From positions 124,001 to 188,000 of the forward strand of contig NZ_JABFDJ010000002.1 of assembly GCF_013403925.1 (NCBI RefSeq): 64,000 bases of DNA, read 5' to 3'. How positions within the stretch are numbered: the first letter of the stretch is position 1; every line of letters starts with the position of its first letter. The DNA comes from Winogradskyella wichelsiae. Lineage in GTDB: Bacteria; Bacteroidota; Bacteroidia; Flavobacteriales; Flavobacteriaceae. Made by a program: the position numbers and the translations under genes. The notes beneath the pieces were generated by a model. It saw nothing but the letters and a program-made list of their open reading frames with translations. It ran no database searches and was not told the DNA's origin. Below are positions 54,652 to 63,724 of the stretch, piece by piece.

Positions 54652-56196
54652 ATGAAATCTCATTACGATGTTGTTATAATAGGAAGCGGTTTAGGTGGTT
54701 TAGTTTCTGCCAATATATTAGCAAAAGAAGGCTATAGCGTTTGTGTTTTAGAAAAAAATAATCAGTATGGTGGTAACTTACAGACCTTTGTTCGCGATAA
54801 AACTATTTTTGATACAGGAGTCCATTACATAGGAGGCTTAAACAAAGGTCAAAATCTATATCAGTACTTTAAATACCTAGATATTATAGATGATTTAAAT
54901 CTAAAAAAACTAGATGAAGATGGTTTTGATGTCATTACGTTTGACAATGATGACAATGAATACAAACATGCACAAAGCTATGATAAATTCATTAAAAATT
55001 TACTAATTGAATTTCCTGATGAAGAAAAAGCCATTGTAACCTATTGTGATAAACTTCAGGATATTTGTAATCAATTTCCTTTATACGGATTGAAGCACGG
55101 CAAGCCTTACTATGAAAATACAGATATTTTCAGCTTAAAAGCAAAAGACTATATCGACTCTATAACAGATAATAAAAAATTACAAGCTGTCCTGGCTGGC
55201 ACCAATTACCTATATGCAGGTGATGCCAATCGCACACCTTTTTACGTGCATGCGCTTACCGTCAATTCATATATAGAAAGTGCTTACCGTTGTATAAATG
55301 GAGGTAGTCAAATTTCTAAATTATTAATTAGACGTTTAAAGGAAAATGGTGGTGATGCTTTTAAGCATCATGAGGTGGTTAAATTTGGATTCGAAGACAA
55401 GAACATCAATTCTGTTTTTACCAAAAACGGTAAAGAAATTAAAGGAGATCTATTCATTTCTAATATTGAGCCAAAGCTGACTATAAAATTAGTTGGTGAA
55501 GATAAATTTAGAAAAGTTTACACTAAACGCATCAATAATATCGAAAGTATCATCGCTGGTTTTAGCCTTTATATTGTTTTAAAACCAAATACTTTTAAAT
55601 ATCAAAACAAAAATATTTACCACATAAAAGATCCTAACAAGATTTGGGACGGACAAGATTACACTACAGAAACTTGGCCTGAGGGCTATATGGCATCTAT
55701 GGGGATCAATAAAAAAACAGACCTTTATGGAGAAAGCTTAACCGTAATGACCTACATGCGCTATGAAGAAGTAGAAGCTTGGGAAAACACTTTTAATACA
55801 GTCGCAAATAAAAATGACCGTGGACAAAACTATGAAGAGTTTAAAGCTGAAAAAGCTGAAAAACTTATTCAAGAATTAGAAAAAAAATATCCAAATATTA
55901 GAGACTGCATTCAAGAAACATATACCTCAACACCATTATCGTATCGCGATTATATTGGCTCTAATAGAGGCTCTATTTATGGCTATGTAAAAGATGCTAA
56001 TAATCCTTTAGCGTCCTTTGTTTCACCACGTACAAAAATTAAAAATTTATTACTTACAGGACAAAGTTTAAACATGCATGGCATTTTAGGAGTTACCATT
56101 AGCGCCGTACTCACCTGTTCTGAAATTATTGGTATGGAACCCTTATTAGAAAAAATATTAGATGCTAATAAAATCGACGAAAGCATCGAAAATTAA
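54652..56196 (+). CDS. CrtI/RetSat-like FAD-dependent oxidoreductase
   Basis: The 514-residue protein has an N-terminal FAD motif IIGSGLGGLVSA (9-20) and EKNNQYGGNLQTF, typical of phytoene desaturases and retinol saturases. The C-terminal LLLTGQSLNMHGILGV corresponds to the second flavin-contact motif. There is no signal peptide. In the pigment cluster it may oxidise or isomerise a polyene, but no carotenoid genes are near. A reductase of the retinol saturase type is equally possible. It lies 6 bp after the MMPL fusion gene. Confidence 0.82.
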   Translation: MKSHYDVVIIGSGLGGLVSANILAKEGYSVCVLEKNNQYGGNLQTFVRDKTIFDTGVHYIGGLNKGQNLYQYFKYLDIIDDLNLKKLDEDGFDVITFDNDDNEYKHAQSYDKFIKNLLIEFPDEEKAIVTYCDKLQDICNQFPLYGLKHGKPYYENTDIFSLKAKDYIDSITDNKKLQAVLAGTNYLYAGDANRTPFYVHALTVNSYIESAYRCINGGSQISKLLIRRLKENGGDAFKHHEVVKFGFEDKNINSVFTKNGKEIKGDLFISNIEPKLTIKLVGEDKFRKVYTKRINNIESIIAGFSLYIVLKPNTFKYQNKNIYHIKDPNKIWDGQDYTTETWPEGYMASMGINKKTDLYGESLTVMTYMRYEEVEAWENTFNTVANKNDRGQNYEEFKAEKAEKLIQELEKKYPNIRDCIQETYTSTPLSYRDYIGSNRGSIYGYVKDANNPLASFVSPRTKIKNLLLTGQSLNMHGILGVTISAVLTCSEIIGMEPLLEKILDANKIDESIEN

Positions 56197-56201
56197 ATGC
56201 T

Positions 56202-57869
56202 ATGAAGATTAACTTAAGCATATATTACGGGCTTTTACTTCTTCTTTTTGTAAGTCTAACCTCGTGCGGAATTTCAAAATCATTACATGATGTTCCCGAT
56301 GTAAGTGCTTATAATTCGGTAATTCCAGAACGCGTTAAAACTTCTGATTCTACCTTCACCCTAGGAAATAATCACCTAAGCAAAAACCAACAAGGTTTAT
56401 GGGAACTTTATGTTGAAGGAAATCCTTATCAGAGAGGTTTAATTACAGGAAGTCTTACTCAAGAATTATTCCATAAGCAAGAAAGTATTTTTGTTTCTAA
56501 AATAGACAAATTTGTACCTTCTAAAACTAAACAAGCTTTATTAAGACGCTTTTTGGCTTGGTATAATAGAAAACTATATCTTAATGTTCCATTAGAATAT
56601 AAAACAGAAATTCTAGGCCTTTCTAAATATGCTTCCCCTGATTATAATTACATTGCAGATCCTTATTTAAGAGTTCTTTATTTTCATGGCGCCCACGATA
56701 TTGGACATGCCTTACAAGATTTAGCCTTAGTTGGTTGCACATCATTTGCTGCCTGGGATGAAAAAACCGCAGACGGAAGTCTAATTATTGGTCGGAATTT
56801 AGATTTTTATGCTGGCGATGATTTTGCTGAAGAAAAAATTATATCCTTTACAAATCCCACAGAAGGCAATAAATTTATGTCGGTAACTTGGGCCGGAATG
56901 CTAGGTGTTCTTTCAGGTATGAATGAACACGGCTTAACCGTAACCATAAATGCAGGAAAATCTAAAATTCCGCTCATAGCAAAAACACCTATTTCTATTT
57001 TAAATCGTGAAATTTTACAATACGCTTCCAATATTAAGGAAGCCATTGCTATTGCAAAAAAACGTCAAGTATTTGTTTCCGAATCTATTTTAGTGGGAAG
57101 TGCTGAAGATAGAAAAGCTGTAATAATTGAAGTGTCACCTCATAATTTTGGTGTGTATGACGTTGAAAACTCAAATCAATTGATATGCTCTAACCATTTT
57201 CAAAGTGAAGCTTATGCAAATGATAAAAATAATTTAAAACATATAGAAGAAAGTCATTCGCAATACCGCTACGAACGCATGGAAGAACTTCTGGACCAGA
57301 ACCCAAAATTGACACCAGAAATAGCCGTAGATATTTTAAGAAATAAAGAAGGTTTACACAACAAAGCTATTGGTTATGGTAATGAAAAAGCTTTAAATCA
57401 ACTATTAGCACATCATTCAGTCGTTTTCAAACCCGAACAACGTTTAGTTTGGGTATCTTCAAACCCTTATCAATTAGGCGAATTTGTCGCATACGATTTA
57501 AATGAAATATTTAAAACCCCCACAAAAACTGCTCTTGCAAATACGGCTTTAAATATTGAGGAAGACCCTTTTCAATACACAGAAGCTTATAAAAATTATC
57601 AAAGCTATAGACATCTTAGACATGAAGTACTCACAGCAATTGGTAATAATGACACTATAGATTTAGAAAAGCTTTTACAGTTAGAAAAATTAAATCTAGA
57701 ATACTGGGAATCCTATTATATCGTTGGCACTTACTATTATAAAAAAGGATATTACACAGCAGCTTTAGAGGCTTTCAAAATCGCTAAAACAAAAGAAATT
57801 ACTACTGTTCCTGACGAAGAACAAGTAGATAAATACATTAAAAAATTAAAAAGAAAGTTAGAATTATGA
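56202..57869 (+). CDS. C45-type autoproteolytic acyltransferase/hydrolase lipoprotein
   Basis: The 555-residue lipoprotein (Cys22 in SLTSC) has an N-terminal region of about 140 residues and then the Ntn-hydrolase domain. Cys179 in VGCTSFAAWDEKTADG is the expected nucleophile exposed by self-cleavage, and RNLDF follows. The C-terminal part (about 480-555) looks like TPR helices. Relatives act as acyl-CoA:6-APA acyltransferase or acid ceramidase-like amidases. Here, in the periplasm or outer membrane, it may transfer or remove an acyl or aryl-polyenoyl group. It overlaps the ligase gene by 4 bases. Confidence 0.8.
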   Translation: MKINLSIYYGLLLLLFVSLTSCGISKSLHDVPDVSAYNSVIPERVKTSDSTFTLGNNHLSKNQQGLWELYVEGNPYQRGLITGSLTQELFHKQESIFVSKIDKFVPSKTKQALLRRFLAWYNRKLYLNVPLEYKTEILGLSKYASPDYNYIADPYLRVLYFHGAHDIGHALQDLALVGCTSFAAWDEKTADGSLIIGRNLDFYAGDDFAEEKIISFTNPTEGNKFMSVTWAGMLGVLSGMNEHGLTVTINAGKSKIPLIAKTPISILNREILQYASNIKEAIAIAKKRQVFVSESILVGSAEDRKAVIIEVSPHNFGVYDVENSNQLICSNHFQSEAYANDKNNLKHIEESHSQYRYERMEELLDQNPKLTPEIAVDILRNKEGLHNKAIGYGNEKALNQLLAHHSVVFKPEQRLVWVSSNPYQLGEFVAYDLNEIFKTPTKTALANTALNIEEDPFQYTEAYKNYQSYRHLRHEVLTAIGNNDTIDLEKLLQLEKLNLEYWESYYIVGTYYYKKGYYTAALEAFKIAKTKEITTVPDEEQVDKYIKKLKRKLEL

Positions 57870-59155
57870 TTCCTGAAATAGAATATGCTTCCAAAGCTGA
57901 AATAAATAACTTTCAAGTTGAAAAACTAAAGGTTCTTTTACAGTATTTAAATACAAATTCTGCTTTTTATAAGCGTTTATTTAGCACTCATAAAATTGAT
58001 ATTTCAACTATTAATTCGCTTGAAGATTTAGCTGCAATTCCAACGACCACAAAAGACGATTTACAGCAATATAATGACGATTTTATTTGTGTCCCAAAAA
58101 ACAAAATTGTGGATTATGTAACGACTTCGGGTACTTTGGGTGATCCAGTACTTTTTGGACTCACAGATAACGATTTAGACCGTTTAGCATATAACGAAGC
58201 CATCTCTTTTGCTTGTGCTGGAGTTGGACAGGATGATGTGATTCAGCTTATGACCACAATAGATCGACGTTTCATGGCAGGTTTGGCTTATTTTTTAGGA
58301 GCAAGAAAACTTGGTTCTGGAATTATTAGAGTTGGTAATGGTATTCCAGAACTACAATGGGATTCTATTTTAAAATTTAAACCCACATACATTATTGCAG
58401 TGCCTTCCTTTTTATTAAAATTGATAGAATATGCCAAACAGCATAACATAGACCTCAACAACTCAGGAATAAAAGGAGCAATTTGCATTGGTGAACCTTT
58501 AAGGGCTCAAGATTTTTCGTTAAACACCTTATCTAAAAAAATAAAAGAAAGCTGGAATATTGAATTGTATTCTACTTACGCTTCTACCGAAATGAATACA
58601 GCTTTTACGGAATGCGAACAACAAAAAGGAGGACACCAACACCCAGAATTAATTATTACAGAAATATTAGACGATAACAACCAACCTGTAGCCAAAGGAG
58701 AGTCTGGAGAACTTACCATTACCACCTTAGGTGTAGAAGGTATGCCTCTACTTAGATTTAAAACAGGAGATATTGTAAAAGCACATTATGAAAAATGTGA
58801 GTGTGGCAGAAACACCAAGCGATTAGGACCTGTGATTGGCAGAAAAAAACAAATGATAAAATATAAAGGCACAACTTTATATCCACCAGCAATGCATAAT
58901 ATTTTAAACGATTTTAACGAGGTAGAAGCGTTTGTTATAGAACTTTCTCACAATTCCATAGGAACTGACGAAATCCTCATTAAAATAGCCGTAAACACAC
59001 CAAGCGAAAGCTTGTTACAAAGCATAAAGAATCATTTTAGAGCAAAGCTACGCGTATTACCAAAAATTGAATTTAGCGACAAAAAGGAAATTCAGAAATT
59101 ACAATTCCCAAAAATGAGTAGAAAACCAGTAATGGTTATTGATAAGCGGAAGTAA
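57866..59155 (+). CDS. PaaK-like aryl-CoA/ACP ligase (adenylate-forming)
   Basis: The 429-residue enzyme belongs to the phenylacetate-CoA ligase branch of the ANL superfamily. It has the P-loop-like TTSGTLGDP (86-94), YASTEMNTAFTE (about 234), LRFKTGDIV and a C-terminal Cys/Gly motif CECGRN. It would adenylate an aromatic acid such as 4-coumarate and load it onto CoA or an ACP, providing the starter for the polyene. It is the last gene of the operon and overlaps the C45 gene by ATGA. A terminator follows at 59203-59238. Confidence 0.87.
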   Translation: MIPEIEYASKAEINNFQVEKLKVLLQYLNTNSAFYKRLFSTHKIDISTINSLEDLAAIPTTTKDDLQQYNDDFICVPKNKIVDYVTTSGTLGDPVLFGLTDNDLDRLAYNEAISFACAGVGQDDVIQLMTTIDRRFMAGLAYFLGARKLGSGIIRVGNGIPELQWDSILKFKPTYIIAVPSFLLKLIEYAKQHNIDLNNSGIKGAICIGEPLRAQDFSLNTLSKKIKESWNIELYSTYASTEMNTAFTECEQQKGGHQHPELIITEILDDNNQPVAKGESGELTITTLGVEGMPLLRFKTGDIVKAHYEKCECGRNTKRLGPVIGRKKQMIKYKGTTLYPPAMHNILNDFNEVEAFVIELSHNSIGTDEILIKIAVNTPSESLLQSIKNHFRAKLRVLPKIEFSDKKEIQKLQFPKMSRKPVMVIDKRK

Positions 59156-59202
59156 TTTTAGAATAATAAATGGTGCTCTATCGAGTATTAATGGTAATCT
59201 AT

Positions 59203-59238
59203 AAAAAAGCAATTCAAAGTACGGAATTGCTTTTTTTT
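59203..59238 (+). terminator. Terminator at the end of the pigment operon
   Basis: AAAAAAGCAATTC pairs with GAATTGCTTTTTT around an 8-base loop and leads into a T tract, 48 bp after the ligase stop. Confidence 0.9.
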
Positions 59239-59283
59239 AGATTTTAGAAATCCATCAACTAGTATTCCTGAAATTTTAAAATG

Positions 59284-59314
59284 AAAAAAGCCTCTATCTT
59301 TCGATAAAGGCTTT
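59284..59314 (-). terminator. Terminator after tRNA-Leu (minus strand)
   Basis: AAAGCCT at about 59287-59293 pairs with AGGCTTT at 59308-59314, with extra inner pairing around TTTC. Read on the minus strand, the hairpin is followed by a T tract. Confidence 0.7.
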
Positions 59315-59316
59315 AG

Positions 59317-59400
59317 TACTGAAGACGGGACTTGAACCCGTACGTCCTAATGGACATTGGATTTTAAGTCCAACGTGTCTACCAATTCCACCACTTCAGC
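59317..59400 (-). tRNA. tRNA-Leu (anticodon TAA)
   Basis: The minus strand folds as a class II tRNA. The acceptor GCTGAAG pairs with CTTCAGT, starting with a G-U pair, and the anticodon loop is CTTAAAA with anticodon TAA. A long variable arm and TTCAAGT in the T loop are also present. The CCA end is not encoded. It follows tRNA-Gly on the same strand. Confidence 0.93.
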
Positions 59401-59449
59401 ATTATAATTACAAATAAATGTAATCAAATTGGTATATTTTTGTATTCAG

Positions 59450-59521
59450 AGCGAAAGATGGGATTTGAACCCACGACCTCCACCTTGGCAAGGTGATGCT
59501 CTACCCCTGAGCTACTTTCGC
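59450..59521 (-). tRNA. tRNA-Gly (anticodon GCC)
   Basis: A full 72-base cloverleaf is visible on the minus strand. It has acceptor GCGAAAG/CTTTCGC, D arm GCTC/GAGC, anticodon stem around TTGCCAA, and T arm GTGGG-TTCAAAT-CCCAT. CCA is not encoded. It lies 92 bp after mutS and before tRNA-Leu. Confidence 0.95.
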
Positions 59522-59613
59522 AATTTTAATGAACGTTTCGCTCTGTAAGCGGGTGCAAATTTACACTTTATTTTAGAATCACAAAACATTTTTTAAAAAA
59601 AATTAAAAAAAAT

Positions 59614-62226
59614 TTAACCTTGCTTTTTCTTCATCAACATTCTTTTAATTTCATTGAGCTTCATTAAAGCCTCAACAGGTGTTAAGGTATCTATGTCCGT
59701 ATGGATGATTTCGTCCTTAATTTCAACGAGTAATGGGTCATCTAAATTAAAAAAGCTGAGCTGCAAATCGTCTTTTAAGCCTTTTACTTTATCAGTTAGC
59801 TCTTCACTAGAATGCGATTTCTCTAATTTCGATAAAATTTTGTTTGCACGTCGGATGACTTGCTGAGGCATTCCCGCCATTTTAGCAACATGAATACCAA
59901 AACTATGCTCGCTTCCACCTTCAACCAATTTCCGAACAAAAAGCACATTGTCTTTTAATTCCTTTACAGCAACATTGAAATTTTTAATACGACCAAAAGT
60001 CTCAGTCATTTCATTTAACTCATGATAATGCGTTGCAAAAAGCGTTTTAGGCTTAGAGGGATGTTCATGTAAATATTCACTAATAGCCCAAGCGATAGAA
60101 ATACCATCGTATGTACTAGTTCCTCTTCCTATTTCATCTAATAACACTAAACTTCGGTCTGAAATATTATTAAGAATAGAAGCCGTCTCATTCATTTCTA
60201 CCATAAAAGTAGATTCACCCATCGAAATATTATCGCTAGCTCCTACTCTAGTAAAAATCTTATCTACTAATCCTATACGCGCTTCGCCTGCAGGCACAAA
60301 ACTTCCTATTTGCGCTAATAATACAATTAAAGCAGTTTGTCTTAAAATAGCCGACTTACCAGACATGTTAGGTCCGGTAATCATAATAATCTGTTGCGTT
60401 TCTCTATCTAAAAAAACATCATTTGCAATATAAGGTTCACCAATGGGTAATTGTTTTTCAATCACCGGGTGACGACCATCTTTAATTTCTAAATCGTAAC
60501 TATCATCAATTTGTGGGTAGACATATTTATTTGCATTTGCTAAACTTGCAAAACCACATAAACAATCTAATTGCCCAATAAGTTGGGCATTCTGTTGTAC
60601 CGAAATAATAAATTGATGCATCCAAGTGACCAACTCACCAAATAATTGTTGCTCTATAGCTAAAATACGTTCTTCTGCTCCTAAAATCTTTGCTTCATAC
60701 TCTTTAAGCTCTTCAGTAATGTAACGCTCTGCATTTACTAAAGTTTGCTTTCTAATCCATTCTTCAGGAACTTTATCTTTATGTGCATTTCTAACCTCTA
60801 TATAATACCCAAAAACGTTGTTCGACGCTATTTTTAAAGATGTGATCCCCGTGCGTTCGCTTTCGCGCTTTAACATATTATCTAAATAAGTTTTTCCGGA
60901 TTGAGACAAACTTCTTAATTCATCTAACTCTTCTGAAAAACCAACAGCAATTGTATGCCCTTTCAAAACATTTACAGGAGCTTCTTCGTTTAAGGTTTCC
61001 TTAATTTTTTCGCGCAATAAATCACAACGATGTAAATTATCACCCAGTATTTTTAAAGCTTCATTCTCGCAAGTTTCTGCTACCGATTTAATAGGCACAA
61101 TAGCATCTAACGAGTTTTTAAGTTGAATAACTTCTCGTGGGGAAACTTTTACCGTTGCTATTTTTGAAATAAGACGTTCAATGTCTCCTATTTGTTTTAT
61201 TTGTGTTTGAACCTTTTCTAAAACCGTTTCGTTTTCAAGCAAATATTTAACGACTTCATGACGCTGTTTTATTTTTTCAGCATGCTTAAGAGGCAATGCT
61301 AACCAACGTTTTAGCATACGCCCACCCATTGCCGAAATCGTTTTATCAATAACGTTAATTAAAGTTACCGCATTGGCATTGGTAGAATGGTATAATTCTA
61401 AATTCCGGATAGTAAATTTATCCATCCACACATAATCATCGGTAGCAATTCTCGAAACCGTAGCAATATGTTCTAATTTATTATGGCGTGTTTCTCCTAA
61501 ATAATGAAGCACTACCCCTGAAGCAATAATTCCTTCATATAAATCTTCAATTCCAAAACCTTTAAGCGTTTTTGTGTTGAAATGCTTGGTTAAAGTTTCA
61601 TTAGCATAATCGGCTTGAAATACCCAATCCTCTAAATAAAAGGTATGAAAATCATTTCCGAAGGTTTCAGAAAACACTTTTCTACTTTTCTTAGAAATTA
61701 AAACTTCACTTGGATTAAAATTTTGAAGTAACTTATCTACATATTCCGCATTTCCTTGCGACGTTAAAAATTCACCTGTAGAAATATCTAAGAATGCAAT
61801 TCCGATACGTTCCTTTTCAAAATAAACAGCTGCTAAAAAATTATTCGATTTAGAGTGTAAAATATCATCATTAAAAGCCACACCAGGCGTTACTAACTCT
61901 GTAACTCCACGTTTTACAATAGTTTTGGTTTGCTTAGGATCTTCTAATTGGTCGCAAATAGCCACACGTTCACCTGCTCTAACTAATTTAGGTAAATAAG
62001 TATTTAAAGAATGATGTGGAAAACCAGCCAACTCAATTTCACTCTCACTACCCGCACCACGCTTGGTTAAAATAATATCTAAAATTTTAGACGCTTTAAC
62101 AGCATCACTACCAAATGTTTCGTAAAAATCACCAACTCTAAACAATAACAATGCATCCGGATATTTCACCTTAATGGCATTATACTGTTTCATTAGTGGG
62201 GTTACTTTTTTTGCGGATTTAGCCAA
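59614..62226 (-). CDS. mutS: DNA mismatch repair protein MutS
   Basis: MutS recognises base mismatches and small loops and starts repair with MutL. The protein has 870 residues, the usual MutS1 length. It has the mismatch-contact motif GDFYETF (Phe34, Glu36). The ATPase has Walker A in GPNMSGKS (618-625), Walker B in [16 protein letters not shown] and the FATHYHEL signature. The C-terminal tail has the MutS dimerisation-type helices. It is transcribed toward the two tRNA genes, which may have their own promoter. Confidence 0.98.
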   Translation of the reverse strand: MAKSAKKVTPLMKQYNAIKVKYPDALLLFRVGDFYETFGSDAVKASKILDIILTKRGAGSESEIELAGFPHHSLNTYLPKLVRAGERVAICDQLEDPKQTKTIVKRGVTELVTPGVAFNDDILHSKSNNFLAAVYFEKERIGIAFLDISTGEFLTSQGNAEYVDKLLQNFNPSEVLISKKSRKVFSETFGNDFHTFYLEDWVFQADYANETLTKHFNTKTLKGFGIEDLYEGIIASGVVLHYLGETRHNKLEHIATVSRIATDDYVWMDKFTIRNLELYHSTNANAVTLINVIDKTISAMGGRMLKRWLALPLKHAEKIKQRHEVVKYLLENETVLEKVQTQIKQIGDIERLISKIATVKVSPREVIQLKNSLDAIVPIKSVAETCENEALKILGDNLHRCDLLREKIKETLNEEAPVNVLKGHTIAVGFSEELDELRSLSQSGKTYLDNMLKRESERTGITSLKIASNNVFGYYIEVRNAHKDKVPEEWIRKQTLVNAERYITEELKEYEAKILGAEERILAIEQQLFGELVTWMHQFIISVQQNAQLIGQLDCLCGFASLANANKYVYPQIDDSYDLEIKDGRHPVIEKQLPIGEPYIANDVFLDRETQQIIMITGPNMSGKSAILRQTALIVLLAQIGSFVPAGEARIGLVDKIFTRVGASDNISMGESTFMVEMNETASILNNISDRSLVLLDEIGRGTSTYDGISIAWAISEYLHEHPSKPKTLFATHYHELNEMTETFGRIKNFNVAVKELKDNVLFVRKLVEGGSEHSFGIHVAKMAGMPQQVIRRANKILSKLEKSHSSEELTDKVKGLKDDLQLSFFNLDDPLLVEIKDEIIHTDIDTLTPVEALMKLNEIKRMLMKKKQG

Positions 62227-62362
62227 TGGTAATCTGGTTTTAAGTTATATTTTTGCCTTGAAAAATTTCAGAATTGCAAGTTTGCTAAATTACTTATATT
62301 TTGAGGCTTATTAAAACCGAAAGACTAGAAGTTATTTACAGATATTGGTAATTACACTTTTC

Positions 62363-62395
62363 AGACCTGCAAGGTTTTAAAAATCTGCCAGGTCT
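62363..62395. repeat. Palindromic intergenic repeat
   Basis: AGACCTG at 62363-62369 pairs with CAGGTCT at 62389-62395. The inner sequence (AAGGTTTTAAAAATCT) is also self-complementary except for two mismatched positions. It is GC-richer than its surroundings and resembles dispersed palindromic units built around GACCTGCAAGGTTTT that I recall from Flavobacteriia genomes. It lies 15 bases before the SpoU-type gene. Confidence 0.5.
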
Positions 62396-62409
62396 CCAAA
62401 ACGATAAAA

Positions 62410-62946
62410 ATGCGTAAATTAAAAAACGAAGAACTAGACCGATTAGAAGTTTCAGAATTTAAAACCGCTGAAAAATCGCCAATCATTATTATACTCGATA
62501 ATATTAGAAGCCTAAATAATATTGGTTCTGTGTTTAGAACTAGTGATGCTTTTTTAATCGAAAAAATCTATTTGTGTGGTATTACTGCACAACCTCCACA
62601 TAACGACATTAGAAAAACAGCCCTAGGAAGTACAGAAACCGTGGATTGGGAATATGCAGAAAACACTTTAGATGTTATTGAGAAACTAAAGGCAGAAAGC
62701 GTTAATATCTGTTCAATAGAGCAAGCTGAAAATGCTACGATGTTAAACAAATTTGCACCTCAACCTCATAAAAAATACGCTTTTGTATTTGGAAACGAAG
62801 TAAAAGGTGTTGCACAAGATGTTGTGGACGCAAGTGATGTTGTGATTGAAATTCCGCAATACGGCACCAAACATTCCTTAAATATTTCTGTGAGTTGTGG
62901 TGTGGTGATTTGGGATGTGTTTTCGAAGATAGAAGATAGAAGATAG
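62410..62946 (+). CDS. SpoU/TrmH-family RNA 2'-O-methyltransferase
   Basis: The 178-residue SPOUT enzyme carries the three family motifs: NIRSLNNIGSVFRTSDA, VFGNEVKGV and SLNISVSCGVVIWD. The last two build the knotted SAM site. It methylates a ribose in tRNA or rRNA; the target cannot be named from sequence. There is no N-terminal RNA-binding extension, as in short members of the family. It diverges from mutS. Confidence 0.92.
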   Translation: MRKLKNEELDRLEVSEFKTAEKSPIIIILDNIRSLNNIGSVFRTSDAFLIEKIYLCGITAQPPHNDIRKTALGSTETVDWEYAENTLDVIEKLKAESVNICSIEQAENATMLNKFAPQPHKKYAFVFGNEVKGVAQDVVDASDVVIEIPQYGTKHSLNISVSCGVVIWDVFSKIEDRR

Positions 62947-63022
62947 AAATTTTCTATTTAGGCTTTTATTTCTTGAATGAAGCTGAATAACTTCGCTTTT
63001 TATTTACCTTAATAAAAAACAA

Positions 63023-63676
63023 ATGAAAAACCCTTGGCCTACTAAAGCCGTAATGGAACAGATTTACGACAAGAAACTTTGGGGCGGAAAAGACTTTGAT
63101 TTTTATTCAGGTGAAGGTTCTCATCTTACAGAAATCACTCAACCTTATTTATATTCGGTTATTAGCTTCCTAAAATCTCATGATAATGATTTAGTGGTTT
63201 GCGATTTAGGTTGCGGCGATTTTAATATTGGAAAAAATTTAACCAAATACACTAAAACATATATTGCGGTTGATATTGTTGAAAGTCTTATTGAAAGAAA
63301 TAAAACACTTTTTAAAAATGAAAATTTAGAATTTCATTGTTTAAACATTGTAGAAGACGAACTTCCTAAAGCAGATTGTGCGATTATAAGACAAGTACTT
63401 CAACACTTATCGAATTCTGAAATACTTAAGATTGTAGAGAAATTAAAAAACTATAAATACATTATACTAACAGAACATTTACCTATAGGTGACTTTGAGG
63501 CTAATAAAGATAAAATTGCAAGCCAAGGCATTCGATTAAAACAAAATAGTGGTGTTGATCTATTGAAAGCACCTTTCAATTTAGAAATTAAAAAAGAAAA
63601 ACAATTAGCTGAAACTATTTTAAAAAACAGTAAAATAGCTACAAAATTGCAAATCTTACAAACTACCAACCTTTAA
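63023..63676 (+). CDS. Class I SAM-dependent methyltransferase
   Basis: The 217-residue protein has the SAM-binding motif I VVCDLGCGDFNIG (about 58-70), an acidic end to the next strand (YIAVDIVESLIERN), and CAIIRQVLQHLSNSEIL as the motif of the fourth strand. The N-terminal block KAVMEQIYDKKLWGGKDFDF with GEGSHLTEI is typical of one subgroup of small methyltransferases. The substrate is unknown. It stands alone between the SpoU gene and a convergent partial gene. Confidence 0.85.
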   Translation: MKNPWPTKAVMEQIYDKKLWGGKDFDFYSGEGSHLTEITQPYLYSVISFLKSHDNDLVVCDLGCGDFNIGKNLTKYTKTYIAVDIVESLIERNKTLFKNENLEFHCLNIVEDELPKADCAIIRQVLQHLSNSEILKIVEKLKNYKYIILTEHLPIGDFEANKDKIASQGIRLKQNSGVDLLKAPFNLEIKKEKQLAETILKNSKIATKLQILQTTNL

Positions 63677-63724
63677 ATATAAACCTCTACATATAATTAA
63701 AGCAAAGCACCGAAGCAAATACAT

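Noticed and set aside
54652..56196. Carotenoid cluster based on the CrtI-like gene
   Set aside because: No phytoene synthase, cyclase or other carotenoid gene is near, and the neighbours are aryl-polyene genes.
62921..62950. Triple AGATAGA direct repeat
   Set aside because: It covers the last codons and stop of the SpoU-type gene and looks like simple low-complexity sequence.
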